From Halovenus amylolytica (lineage in GTDB: Archaea > Halobacteriota > Halobacteria > Halobacteriales > Haloarculaceae), in the NCBI GenBank assembly GCA_004015825.1, contig SAYS01000008.1, positions 1 to 64,000 on the forward strand: 64,000 nt of DNA, written 5' to 3'. Below the pieces are notes generated by a model. That model made no database searches, had not been told where the DNA came from, and was given only the letters and a program-made list of their open reading frames with translations. Shown here in pieces: positions 26,800 through 35,624 of the stretch; the first letter of the stretch is position 1, and each line of letters starts with the position of its first letter. The position numbers were made by a program, and so were the translations under genes.

Positions 26800-28029
26800 A
26801 TGAGTGACCAGAAATCGCCGGTCGAGTCACAAAAGATTGATGGGGACCGTCGTGGCCGCGTTTCACGCCGTTCGGTACTAGCAACGGGGGGGATGGCTGC
26901 CAGCGCCACACTCGTTGGTTGTCTCGGCGGCGGCAGTGGCGATGGAACAGAGGGCGGGCCCGAGCCCCCGTGGACGACCGAGGACTTGGCTGAACAGATC
27001 GATGACGACGCTACGTTGACCATCTACGCCTCGACGGGTTCGGACCAGCAGTGGTACGACCTCGTCAATGTGGTCAACGACGAGTTCGGAACGTCGGTCG
27101 AAGCTGATGTCTTTGCGAGTGTCGGCAGTGAGATGACCCAGCGGTTCGTCCAGGAACGACAGGCTAACAACGACACTGCAGACATCCTGAGCAGCCCTAG
27201 CGACATCGACGACGAAATGAAGATCACGGCCCAGAATGATGGCAGGGAGGCGGGCCTGGATGTTGGCCGAGAATATTTCGAGTGGGACTTAGACCAGAAG
27301 TTCTGGTTCAACGACAAACTTCAAGACGTCCAGCAGTACCCGTTCTACATCGCGGCGTACAATGGTGGCCCCGGGCTGACGATGCCAATAAACGAGGATA
27401 TTTTCGAGGACCGCGGACTTGCTATCCCGGAGAGCTACAACGACCTGTTCGACGGCCAGTATGAAGGGCTACGGACGCTCCTGTCGAGCCGTTACATCGC
27501 TCCGGACATGGTCGGATGGATTGTCCGCTACCACGCCGACCAGATGGATATGGACAATCTCGCGTGGGCGAACGAGCTCCGGGAACACCTCAACTACACT
27601 GGAGCCAGTTCAACCACGACTGCGGTCCGGGAGGTGCGTGACGGGAACGCGCCGCTAATGTTTTACTGCTGGCCGACGGTACTGGACCCGTTCATGGGCG
27701 ACGACACCCCATTAGGTGCGGTATTCCCAGCGAATGTCAAAGCGTTTATGAACGGCTCGCCGATAGCGATAAACAAGGAGGCCCCGAACCCGTGGGTTGC
27801 GAGGTTCTTCCTGAGTGCAGTACTAGAGGAACCGGTCCAGCGGCGGATGATAAACGACGTTACAAATCAAATACCGTGCCGGTTCGACCTCGACTACTCG
27901 GACCAGAATCCGGATGCCTACACCGAAAAGCGACTCACCGCCGACTTCGAACCGGTCAGCTTCTGGGATGGGTGGCAAAACTCCCAGGTCGGACAGACCG
28001 CACTTGACAACGGCGTCTTCGAGCTGTAG
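26800..28029 (+). CDS. ABC transporter substrate-binding lipoprotein
   Basis: A 409-residue extracellular binding protein. The ATG at 26800 gives a Tat lipoprotein signal (SRRSVLATGGMAASATLVGC, Cys at about residue 45) followed by a Gly/Ser-rich tether. The mature domain (TLTIYASTGSDQQWYDLVN, NNDTADILSSPSDID, PIAINKEAPNPWVARFFLSA) resembles the type 2 periplasmic-binding proteins of iron(III)/spermidine/2-aminoethylphosphonate importers. It is the first gene of a three-gene importer operon, and 23 bp separate it from the ATPase. The ligand is unknown; location next to UbiD suggests an organic acid or an unusual substrate. Confidence 0.9.
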   Translation: MSDQKSPVESQKIDGDRRGRVSRRSVLATGGMAASATLVGCLGGGSGDGTEGGPEPPWTTEDLAEQIDDDATLTIYASTGSDQQWYDLVNVVNDEFGTSVEADVFASVGSEMTQRFVQERQANNDTADILSSPSDIDDEMKITAQNDGREAGLDVGREYFEWDLDQKFWFNDKLQDVQQYPFYIAAYNGGPGLTMPINEDIFEDRGLAIPESYNDLFDGQYEGLRTLLSSRYIAPDMVGWIVRYHADQMDMDNLAWANELREHLNYTGASSTTTAVREVRDGNAPLMFYCWPTVLDPFMGDDTPLGAVFPANVKAFMNGSPIAINKEAPNPWVARFFLSAVLEEPVQRRMINDVTNQIPCRFDLDYSDQNPDAYTEKRLTADFEPVSFWDGWQNSQVGQTALDNGVFEL

Positions 28030-28052
28030 AGTCACCTCGGCCCCCTAAAATC

Positions 28053-29156
28053 ATGAACACGGAGCCACAGTTGGAAATCAGTGGACTGGAAAAACGCTTC
28101 GAGAGCGAGTTCGAACTCTCGGGCATCGATCTGACGGTCGGCTCCGACGAGATCGTCGCGTTACTCGGCCCCAGCGGGTGCGGAAAGACGACGATACTCC
28201 GGTGTATCGCCGGTGTCGAGACGCCTGAAGGCGGGACGATCAATATCGACGGCGACACCGTTGAGAGTTCGACGGTCTCGAAACCGCCTGAGGAGCGCCA
28301 CATTGGGATGGTCTATCAGAGCTACGCGATCTGGCCACACAAGACCGTCTACGAGAACGTCATCTTTCCACTCGAACACGCCTCGCACGGGATTCCGCGG
28401 TCGGAGTTCCGGAACCGCGTCGAGGGGATACTCGAACTGATGGAGATCTCTGAACTGGCCGACGAACCCGCGACGAACCTGAGCGGTGGCCAGCAACAGC
28501 GCACCGCGCTGGCCCGCGCACTCGTCCACGAGCCCGAACTGCTGTTGATGGACGAGCCGCTTAGCAACCTCGACAAGGAGCTTCGAAAGCAGATGCGCTA
28601 CGAACTTCAGCGGATACAGCAGGAACTGGGCGTAAGCATGCTGTATGTCACCCACGACCAGGAGGAGGCGTTCTATCTGGCCGACCGGGTGGTCGTTCTC
28701 CGGGACGGAGCGGTGGTTGAGCGCGGGCCGCCAGAGAAACTGTACCGCTCCCCAGACTCCCCGTTCACACGCCGGTTTGTCGGCGCTCGCAACCCATTCG
28801 GCGGCCGTATTCAGACCGATACCGCCGGTGACCGTATCGTCAGGACAGAGTTCGTTGACGTGCCACTCTCGAAGACGGAGTACATGTCTAACGGCGCGGA
28901 CGGGGACGTCGACTGTTTCCTCCGTCCAGACGATATCGACATCTGTGGCGACGGACGCGAGGACGATCGGATAGAGATGGAGGGTACGGTCGTCGCTGAG
29001 GGAATTCTGGGCGACCGCTACGAAATCACCGTTGGGTTCGACGGGACCGACACCGAGCTGACGGTCCACTGTGATCAGTACCGCGATCTCTCGCGGGGCG
29101 AGCGGTTGACCCTCGGATTCGCCCCGAAGACCCTGCAAGTGTACCGCTCCCAATGA
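28053..29156 (+). CDS. ABC transporter ATP-binding protein (PotA/FbpC type)
   Basis: A 367-residue importer ATPase. Walker A is LLGPSGCGKTTILR (about 36-49), the Q-loop MVYQSYAIWPHKTVYENV, signature LSGGQQQRTALARAL (about 145-159), Walker B ELLLMDEPLSNLD, and the H-loop VTHDQEEAF. A C-terminal TOBE-like domain (residues 240-365) fits the spermidine/iron/thiamine class. Its stop overlaps the permease start by 4 bp. Confidence 0.94.
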   Translation: MNTEPQLEISGLEKRFESEFELSGIDLTVGSDEIVALLGPSGCGKTTILRCIAGVETPEGGTINIDGDTVESSTVSKPPEERHIGMVYQSYAIWPHKTVYENVIFPLEHASHGIPRSEFRNRVEGILELMEISELADEPATNLSGGQQQRTALARALVHEPELLLMDEPLSNLDKELRKQMRYELQRIQQELGVSMLYVTHDQEEAFYLADRVVVLRDGAVVERGPPEKLYRSPDSPFTRRFVGARNPFGGRIQTDTAGDRIVRTEFVDVPLSKTEYMSNGADGDVDCFLRPDDIDICGDGREDDRIEMEGTVVAEGILGDRYEITVGFDGTDTELTVHCDQYRDLSRGERLTLGFAPKTLQVYRSQ

Positions 29157-30934
29157 GCTCGAAGCAATCGCTGTTCGAGGCGACACGGAACGGGGTCAAA
29201 GGGCTTTTCGGGGTGGTTCTCGACCGAGCGACAAAACGGGTCGTGCTCGGAGTGGTCACGCTGTTGGTCACGTTTTTGACTGTCGTCCCCCTGCTCTTTC
29301 TCCTCTGGACGAGCGTGTGGTCGGGCTATCCCGGCGAGTTCGCGGCGGAGTTGACAGTCGAGAACTTCCAGTCGGTGTATCTCGGTGACTTCTTCCCCGT
29401 CTGGAAAATTTTTCGCAACTCGCTTTCCATCGCCGTCGGAATGACCGTGACGGGACTGGTGTTCGGACTCGGTGCGGCGTGGCTGTTTGTCCGGACCGAC
29501 CTCCCGACGAAAGGCGGAATGGAGCTCGTATTGTTGTCCTGTCAGGCGATTCCGGGGTACATCTACGCGATTATGTACGTCACCGCCTACGGGACAGACA
29601 GGGGACTCGTCGCGGCTGTTGTCCGCAACGCGCTCGGCCTCGAGACGCTCCCGATAGACATCTTCAGCCCGTGGGGCATCGCCTTTATCGCGGGCATCAA
29701 CGTCGTTCCGACGTTCTATCTGCTCACTGTGCCGGCACTCCAAGATATGGACCCGGCCCTCGAAGAGGTGGGCCGGGTCCACGGGGCGAGCCTGTTGTCG
29801 ACAGTCCGCTCGATCAGTCTCCCGCTCATCAAGCCGGCTATCCTTTCGGCGACTATCGTTGTGTTCCTCTATGGGATGGGCGAGTTCGCCGTCGTCTCGA
29901 TACTCGGGGTGAAAAGTGGGTTCGACGTCTACTCGACGACGATACACACGGCCATCAAAGGACGCTTTCCGCCGGGATACGGGGAAGCCGCCGCCCTCGC
30001 GTGTAGCCTGCTGGTGTTGATGCTGGTCTTCGTGTGGTACTACAGGCGGGTGACGGCGCGCAAAACGGAGTTTATGACGCTTACTGGCCGCCGACACCGG
30101 ACGCACGTCTGGAGCCTCGGGCGGTGGCGCTGGCCGCTGGCGGCGACCATCTGGGCTGTCTTGCTGGTCGTCTGGGTGCTTCCGATTTTCATGCTGCTGG
30201 TGACATCGGTCCACGCCGACTGGTACGGACAGGTAAATCTCTCGGCGCTGACGTTGGACCACTACGTCACCGCTGTCACCGACCCACAGCTACGGACGGC
30301 GTTTCTGAACAGCCTTATAGTCGCTGTGGGCGCCGCGACGCTGGGAACGGTGCTGGTCGTCGGCACGGCCTACTACACCGAACGGACGGACGGCCGGTTT
30401 CGGGGAGTTGTCGATTTCCTCTCACTGACGCCGCTGGCAGTGCCCGGAATTATTCTCGGAGCCGGTCTCCTGTTTACGTTCCTCTGGGTGGGAGAGATCG
30501 TCCCGTTCCTGAATCTGTACGGGACGTTGCTCATTATCATCGTCGGCTGTGTCGTGGTGTATCTCCCAGTCTCGTCCCGCATCGCCGTTGGCAACATCGT
30601 CCAGATTCACGCCGAACTCGAGGAGGCCGCACGCGTCGCCGGTGCGACGTGGGCCCAGCAGATGCGGGAGATATTCCTCCCGCTGTTCAAGAACACGGCC
30701 GCTGTCATCTGGTTTTTCCTCGCGATGCTCTCCATCCAGTTGCTGTCGATTCCGATCATGACGTACACGTCTGACACCGTCGTGGTCCCTGTCCGGTTGT
30801 TCCAACTGTACTCGTTTGGCCCCGGGCTCGCACCCGTGGCAGCCATCTCGTCGATTTTCATCTTCCTCACGGTCGGATTCTTGCTCATCCTGCGTCGCAA
30901 CGGCATCAGGTTCTACGAACTCGGCCAGCGGTGA
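29153..30934 (+). CDS. Fused two-domain ABC permease (FbpB type)
   Basis: A 593-residue integral membrane protein with two permease halves fused (about residues 25-300 and 325-590), as in FbpB/ThiP proteins. Each half has its own EAA loop: EEVGRVHGASLLSTVRSISL in the first and EEAARVAGATWAQQMREIFL in the second. About 12 transmembrane helices. It completes the transporter with the upstream ATPase and binding protein. Confidence 0.93.
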   Translation: MSSKQSLFEATRNGVKGLFGVVLDRATKRVVLGVVTLLVTFLTVVPLLFLLWTSVWSGYPGEFAAELTVENFQSVYLGDFFPVWKIFRNSLSIAVGMTVTGLVFGLGAAWLFVRTDLPTKGGMELVLLSCQAIPGYIYAIMYVTAYGTDRGLVAAVVRNALGLETLPIDIFSPWGIAFIAGINVVPTFYLLTVPALQDMDPALEEVGRVHGASLLSTVRSISLPLIKPAILSATIVVFLYGMGEFAVVSILGVKSGFDVYSTTIHTAIKGRFPPGYGEAAALACSLLVLMLVFVWYYRRVTARKTEFMTLTGRRHRTHVWSLGRWRWPLAATIWAVLLVVWVLPIFMLLVTSVHADWYGQVNLSALTLDHYVTAVTDPQLRTAFLNSLIVAVGAATLGTVLVVGTAYYTERTDGRFRGVVDFLSLTPLAVPGIILGAGLLFTFLWVGEIVPFLNLYGTLLIIIVGCVVVYLPVSSRIAVGNIVQIHAELEEAARVAGATWAQQMREIFLPLFKNTAAVIWFFLAMLSIQLLSIPIMTYTSDTVVVPVRLFQLYSFGPGLAPVAAISSIFIFLTVGFLLILRRNGIRFYELGQR

Positions 30935-31046
30935 CGACGCTCCTCGTGTCGGTTCGACAAAAAAGTCCCGACGACGCTGCCCAGACCGTCTCCGTCCGAC
31001 GGAATCGGGGTTACATTTATCGCCACAGTCTGCCAATACGGCGGGT

Positions 31047-32468
31047 ATGAGGGACCTCCGGGAGTTCATCGACGCTATCGAGGGGCACGGCCAGCTCGAA
31101 CGAATCACAGGTGCGAAAGAGGAACTGGAGATTGGCGGCATCTCGAAGATTGCGCGCCGGGACGGACTCGAAACGGCGTTGCTGTTCGAGGAGATTCCGA
31201 ACACTCGTCCTGGGGCACGAATCCTGACCAACGCCGGTGAAACTCCGCTCCATGTGACGCTTTCGCTGGGTCACGAGCCGACATCCGACATCCGCGAGGC
31301 TCTCCTCGCCCAGAAAGCACACATCGCAAAGACGGAGACGCGGGCCGTAGAGACGGTGACCGATGGCCCGGTCCTCGACAATGTCCAGCGGGGTTCTGAC
31401 ATCGACCTCACGGAGTTTGCGGCGCCGATATGGCACACCAACGATGGCGGGCCCTACATTGGAACGGGCGACGTGGTTGTCACGGAGAGCGCCGACGGCG
31501 AGGACCGCAACGCGGGGACCTACCGCGTTCAGGTCCACGGCCCCAAGAAGGCGACGCTCAACATCCGCCCCGGCCGGGACGGCGACCGGCACCGCCAATC
31601 CTACTTCGACCGTGACGAGTCGTTCCCGGCGGTCATCTCGCTGGGTCACCAGCCCGACCTGTTCATGGCAGCGAACCAGCGGTTTCCCGCCCACGTCGAC
31701 GAACTGGAGTTTGTCAGTGCCCAGCGTGACCAACCACTGGAAGTCGTCGAGGGGGAGGAGAGCGGCCTCCCGTTCCCGGCACGGTCGGAACTGGTCATCG
31801 AGGGCCACGTTCGACCCGACGCCGAAGAGATAACCGAGGGTCCGTTCGGCGAGTGGACGGGCTACTACGGGGCCGGGGAGACCCAGCAGCGGCCGTTCGA
31901 GATTGACCGAATCTACCACCGCGACGACCCGATCGTCCTTGCGTATAACAACGTCCCAATGGCTTCGACGGCGATGACGACGATACGGTCGGGCGCACAG
32001 CTGTGGGACCAACTGGAGAAAGCCGGCATCACGGGTATCGACGAGGTGACGACCATCTTCCCGGGTATCTGGTTCCAGATCGTCTCGATAGAACAGCAGT
32101 ACCCCGGCCACAGCACGCAAGTCGGGATGCAGGCCATGTCGCTGCCGGCCGGAGTCTGGGAGGGCCGTATTACGATAATCGTCGACGAAGACGTCGACGC
32201 CTTCGACCTCGATGAGGTGCTGTGGGCGACGGTGAGCCGGTTTGACCCCGCGGAGGACCTCCAGGTCATCGAGAACTGTGTGAGTTCGCGGATTAACCCC
32301 CGGATGTCCCCGGAACAGACCGAGTCGGGCGACCACACCAAGAGCCGCATGCTCATCGACGCGACGAAACCCTACCACTGGAAAGATGAGTTCCCGGCAG
32401 ACACCCGTATCGACTCCGACCTCGAAACGCGACTCCGCGAAGAGTACGCTGACCTCTTCGCCGAGTGA
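31047..32468 (+). CDS. UbiD family prenyl-FMN-dependent decarboxylase
   Basis: A 473-residue UbiD-family (de)carboxylase acting on aromatic or alpha,beta-unsaturated acids, using prenylated FMN made by UbiX. MRDLREFIDAIEGHGQLERI is the usual N-terminus. The family blocks YRVQVHGPKKATLNIRPGRD (prFMN region), then EGPFGEWTGYYG and NPRMSPEQ are present. The ATG at 31047 was chosen by homology of the N-terminus; the frame is open upstream. It lies 112 bp after the permease and 1.5 kb before ubiX. Which acid it uses cannot be read from sequence. Confidence 0.93.
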   Translation: MRDLREFIDAIEGHGQLERITGAKEELEIGGISKIARRDGLETALLFEEIPNTRPGARILTNAGETPLHVTLSLGHEPTSDIREALLAQKAHIAKTETRAVETVTDGPVLDNVQRGSDIDLTEFAAPIWHTNDGGPYIGTGDVVVTESADGEDRNAGTYRVQVHGPKKATLNIRPGRDGDRHRQSYFDRDESFPAVISLGHQPDLFMAANQRFPAHVDELEFVSAQRDQPLEVVEGEESGLPFPARSELVIEGHVRPDAEEITEGPFGEWTGYYGAGETQQRPFEIDRIYHRDDPIVLAYNNVPMASTAMTTIRSGAQLWDQLEKAGITGIDEVTTIFPGIWFQIVSIEQQYPGHSTQVGMQAMSLPAGVWEGRITIIVDEDVDAFDLDEVLWATVSRFDPAEDLQVIENCVSSRINPRMSPEQTESGDHTKSRMLIDATKPYHWKDEFPADTRIDSDLETRLREEYADLFAE

Positions 32469-32667
32469 CGACGCAGGGATGCATTCGAGGACATTTTCGA
32501 GTGACGTCCCCTGCGTAGCAGATCTATATCGAACAGCGCTAGCTCGTCGGCACTCTCGGTAACGCCGCCGATCCACTTCTTGCGGGTTCGGTCCGAGGGC
32601 GGCAGTTGTTGAGGCAGGCCAGCATTATATCCACGACCAGCACCGCCAGCCTGCGGTGACGGAGTAA

Positions 32668-33072
32668 CTACGACTGGGTAGCACCGCCCGGTCGTATCTC
32701 CAAGACGTACCCGTCGGGGTCACGAGCGAGGAACATCTGGCCGCCCCACGGGACCTCGCGCGGCTCGATGAGTAATTCGCCTTTTGTGTCGGCGTTGTCT
32801 ATCCGATCGTAGGTCTCCTGCAGTGGTCCATCGACAGCGAGGACCACGACTGCCCCGTCGCCCCGACCCGCTGCCGGTGGTGGTGACAGTCCAAACGAGT
32901 CCAGTTCCCCGGGGTCGAAGTCCGCCTGTATCTTCAGTTCACACGCCCCGGTGTCGTAGGCGACGCTGCTGTCTCCGACTGTGTGCGGTTCGAGCCCGAC
33001 GGCGTCCTCGTAGAAACGCCGCGCGGCCCCCAGGTCGGTGCTCATGAGAAACAACTGTGCGAGGTCCGCCAT
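32668..33072 (-). CDS. VOC (glyoxalase/dioxygenase-fold) protein
   Basis: A 134-residue vicinal-oxygen-chelate protein beginning MADLAQLFLMSTDLGAARRF. Two beta-alpha-beta-beta-beta units are visible: ARRFYEDAVGLEP in the first, and EPREVPWGGQMFLARDPDGY then VLEIRPG in the second, typical of glyoxalase-I-like proteins. A start nine codons upstream is less likely. It is on the strand opposite UbiD. Its role, such as processing an aromatic or methylglyoxal-like product, is only a guess. Confidence 0.87.
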   Translation of the reverse strand: MADLAQLFLMSTDLGAARRFYEDAVGLEPHTVGDSSVAYDTGACELKIQADFDPGELDSFGLSPPPAAGRGDGAVVVLAVDGPLQETYDRIDNADTKGELLIEPREVPWGGQMFLARDPDGYVLEIRPGGATQS

Positions 33073-33110
33073 GGCGGGGCTATTGCCCGCCCACCACATA
33101 AATGGTGACC

Positions 33111-33796
33111 TCAGAGCCAGTTAGGCCGAAGGACGCTTACGCCGATCTCGCTGGCCGCTTCGGCGTCTGCTCGTGAGTTGCCGATGAACACACCGTTTCC
33201 GGGTGTGGTGCCGAGGAGTCGAACCAGGTTTGCAGTCGGTCGGCCCGTGAGTCGGTACCAGCGTGAATAACGGTGTCGACGGTCTCCTGCACTGTCGCCC
33301 CCTGCACCTGCGTCGCTCCTTTCCAGAGTCCACAGCGCGACCTGAGCGTCCAGTTCCGCTAGCACGTCGCGGAGGCCGAGGGACAGTCCGGACGGGTCCA
33401 CTACGACCGCCTCGAACGAGTCGAGAGAAGCGGGCACGAATGAGTGACCCTCCGGTAGCCACGGTGTCCCGTCGACGGTGAGTGTAACCGAATCGCCAGA
33501 CTCCAGTCCGAACAGCGAACGGAGGTGAACCGGGGCGACGACCTCGGTTTTCCGGTCGGGATAGCCCGGCACGAGTGGCCGGAGCACGGCTGCCTGGACC
33601 CCCAGAGCCGGCACGGCGTCAAGCCGACGCCGTCGCAGTGGGTGTCGCCGAGACCGTCCAGCCGAACCGACGGCTCCGGGGGTGACAGTTCGATGTTCAG
33701 CGTCCCGTGGAACGGGTCGAACCCGAGCGCTTCTCGGAGGGTGCCGGCCACATGGCCGACGAACTCATCGATACATTCGTCGAGATAGTCGACCAC
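33111..33796 (-). pseudogene. Frameshifted CTP-dependent riboflavin kinase-HAD fusion
   Basis: Two frames together make one recognisable protein. The 5' frame (from 33796) encodes HVAGTLREALGFDPFHGTLN, the start of an archaeal DUF120/RibK domain. After about 33620 the sequence continues in another frame as LDAVPALGVQAAVLRPLVPG then DRKTEVVAPVHLRSLFGLES, the rest of the RibK domain. The final part (DVLAELDAQVALWTLERSD, then GNGVFIGNSRADAEAASEIG) is HAD-like. A G5 run near 33297-33301 may hide compensating indels in the HAD part. Riboflavin kinase would supply FMN to UbiX. This may be a real pseudogene, or an assembly or sequencing error. Confidence 0.75.
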
Positions 33797-33837
33797 CGTG
33801 AGAACGAGTGCTCACGAGGGTCGCCGCACGTTGTTCG

Positions 33838-33889
33838 GCTCACCCCACGGGGGTCGAAATGCTCCCGTTTCGTATAGCCACCAGTATCA
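33838..33889 (-). repeat. 79 bp palindromic element, truncated copy A
   Basis: One half of the dispersed element: core CACCCCACGGGGGTCG, then a spacer and the terminal arm TATAGCCACCAGTAT ending at 33887, followed by CA. The other arm is missing or degenerate. It lies upstream of the frameshifted RibK-HAD gene. Confidence 0.7.
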
Positions 33890-34017
33890 CCTGCATTGCC
33901 CGTCCCTGTTCTGAGCGATCCCTCCATACCCGCGGTTTTCGACTCTATCGGCTGGCATGGGCTCTTTTCGCCCGTCGTGTCGTAACTGATTAGTGATTAA
34001 AACACAGTTTAAAAAAT

Positions 34018-34596
34018 ATGACAGAGCGCGTCGTCGTCGGGGTCACAGGTGCGACTGGGCAGGTCTACGCCGTCTCGGCGCTGGAGTTGCTCGCCGAGAC
34101 CGACGTCGAGGTGCATCTCGTCCTCTCGAACGCGGCGAAAATCAATCTTCGACAGGAAACCGACCGCGCCGTCAGCACGGTTTGTGATCTCGGTGACGTG
34201 GTCCACAACGTCGACAACATCGGCGCGGAGCCGGCGAGTGGCTCGTTCGAGACGGAGGGAATGATCATTACGCCGTGTTCGATGAAGACACTCGCTGCTA
34301 TCGCGAACGGACTCAGCGGCAATCTCATCACGCGCGCGGCGGACGTGACACTCAAGGAACGCCGACCGCTGGTGCTGATGCCACGGGAGACGCCGTTCAA
34401 CCGCATTCACCTCGAAAATATGCTTTCCGTCACCGACGCGGGCGGACTCGTCGTCCCACCCTTTCCCTCCTTCTATCAGCGCCCCGATTCTATTGATGCG
34501 ATGGTCAGCTACACCATGTCGAGAGCACTGTCCCACCTTGGAGTCTCGTTCGACCACGACGAGTGGAACGGCCTCGGGGACGGAACGACCGACTAA
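34018..34596 (+). CDS. ubiX: UbiX flavin prenyltransferase
   Basis: A 192-residue flavoprotein that prenylates FMN to form the UbiD cofactor. GVTGATGQVYAVSALELL is the FMN phosphate loop, and ITPCSMKTLAAIANGLSGNL then LITRAADVTLKERRPLVLMP are the catalytic and prenyl-phosphate-binding blocks. RETPFNRIHLENML is also a family hallmark. An AT-rich promoter (TTTAAAAAATATG) abuts the start. It is 1.5 kb from UbiD, in a gene group that also contained riboflavin kinase. Confidence 0.95.
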   Translation: MTERVVVGVTGATGQVYAVSALELLAETDVEVHLVLSNAAKINLRQETDRAVSTVCDLGDVVHNVDNIGAEPASGSFETEGMIITPCSMKTLAAIANGLSGNLITRAADVTLKERRPLVLMPRETPFNRIHLENMLSVTDAGGLVVPPFPSFYQRPDSIDAMVSYTMSRALSHLGVSFDHDEWNGLGDGTTD

Positions 34597-34778
34597 CATT
34601 GCAGTTGTACTCGGGTGCAGAGACGAACGTCATCATCGCGACAGCAATCAATTCCGTCACGGAATTTGAAAGGCGGCGGTACGTTTAGAATCGTACCGTC
34701 GACTAGTCGTTTCTGAATCTGAAACGCCATTCTACCCGTGCTGACTCTGAGGCTTTGCGGCCCCTACACCACAAAAAG

Positions 34779-34828
34779 CGCCACCCGGGGTGGCGAAACT
34801 CTTCAGTTTCGTATCGCCACCGGTATGA
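34779..34828 (+). repeat. 79 bp palindromic element, truncated copy B
   Basis: The right half of the element: core CGCCACCCGGGGTGGCG (34779-34795), then CTCTTCAGTTTCG and the arm TATCGCCACCGGTATGA. The left arm is degenerate. It ends 50 bp before the Lrp/AsnC gene, so it lies in that gene's upstream region. Confidence 0.7.
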
Positions 34829-34878
34829 CAGCCCTCGCCCAGCGGGAATATTATCAACTTGACGATAAAATACACTAT

Positions 34879-35370
34879 ATGGTCGAGATAGACAACGTGG
34901 ACCGGGGGATTCTCTACGAGCTCCAGCGGAACGCGCGCGATACGACTGCCCAGGAGATCGCCGACAAGACGGGTGTCTCGGCAAGTACCGTCCGCAACCG
35001 CATCGACCGTCTGGAGGAGGTCGGCGTCATCGAGGGATACTATCCCAAAATCAACTACGAGGCGGCGGGTCTGCCGCTACAGGCTCTGTTCGTCTGCACA
35101 GCGGACCCGGCGGAGCGGTCCAACCTGGTCGACCAGCTTCTCGGTGTCCGGGGCGTGATCGAGATCCGAGAGACGTTGACCGGGAGCCAGAACCTCTTCG
35201 TCGAGGTGGTCGCAGACGATACGGGTGATATGGCTCGCATTTCGGACGCAATCCACGCGCTGGGTCTCTCGGTCGAGAGTTCGGAGATCCTGCGCCAGCG
35301 GCGCGTCCAGCCGTTCGATCACTTCCATTTCGATCCACCTAGCAGTCCTGACGGATCGAACCGAGAGTAG
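34879..35370 (+). CDS. Lrp/AsnC family transcriptional regulator
   Basis: A 163-residue regulator. The AsnC-type winged helix (VDRGILYELQRNARDTTAQE, IADKTGVSASTVRNRIDRLE) is at residues 6-50. A RAM-like sensing domain follows (LPLQALFVCTADP, then VIEIRETLTGSQNLFVEVVA). The ATG at 34879 matches the family start; an in-frame ATG inside repeat B (34825) is a less likely alternative. Placement after ubiX suggests control of the UbiD/transporter locus. Confidence 0.9.
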   Translation: MVEIDNVDRGILYELQRNARDTTAQEIADKTGVSASTVRNRIDRLEEVGVIEGYYPKINYEAAGLPLQALFVCTADPAERSNLVDQLLGVRGVIEIRETLTGSQNLFVEVVADDTGDMARISDAIHALGLSVESSEILRQRRVQPFDHFHFDPPSSPDGSNRE

Positions 35371-35549
35371 TTCCTGGCTGTCGAACAGCTACTGGCTGCG
35401 GAAAACACAGTCATTGTTTGAAATAGTACTGATTTCCGAAACACATGTTGCGGTTTCTTTACTAATATTCCTGCTCGTACCGATATCCACAAACAACTAG
35501 TTATCTGATAAATAATGCTTATCTGTTCCCTTCGTCTCCCCTAGAACCA

Positions 35550-35624
35550 ATGAAAGAAACTGTCCGGTGGTACCGCGACGAACGCCAGTCTGACTCACAA
35601 CCGTCGAGCCCCGTGTACACCTGA
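35550..35624 (+). CDS. 24-residue leader-like ORF overlapping trmB-type gene
   Basis: A short ORF MKETVRWYRDERQSDSQPSS... whose TGA overlaps the next ATG as TGATG. The peptide is charged and ends in PVYT; no family recognised. The tight overlap suggests translational coupling or a regulatory leader, if it is translated at all. Confidence 0.45.
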   Translation: MKETVRWYRDERQSDSQPSSPVYT

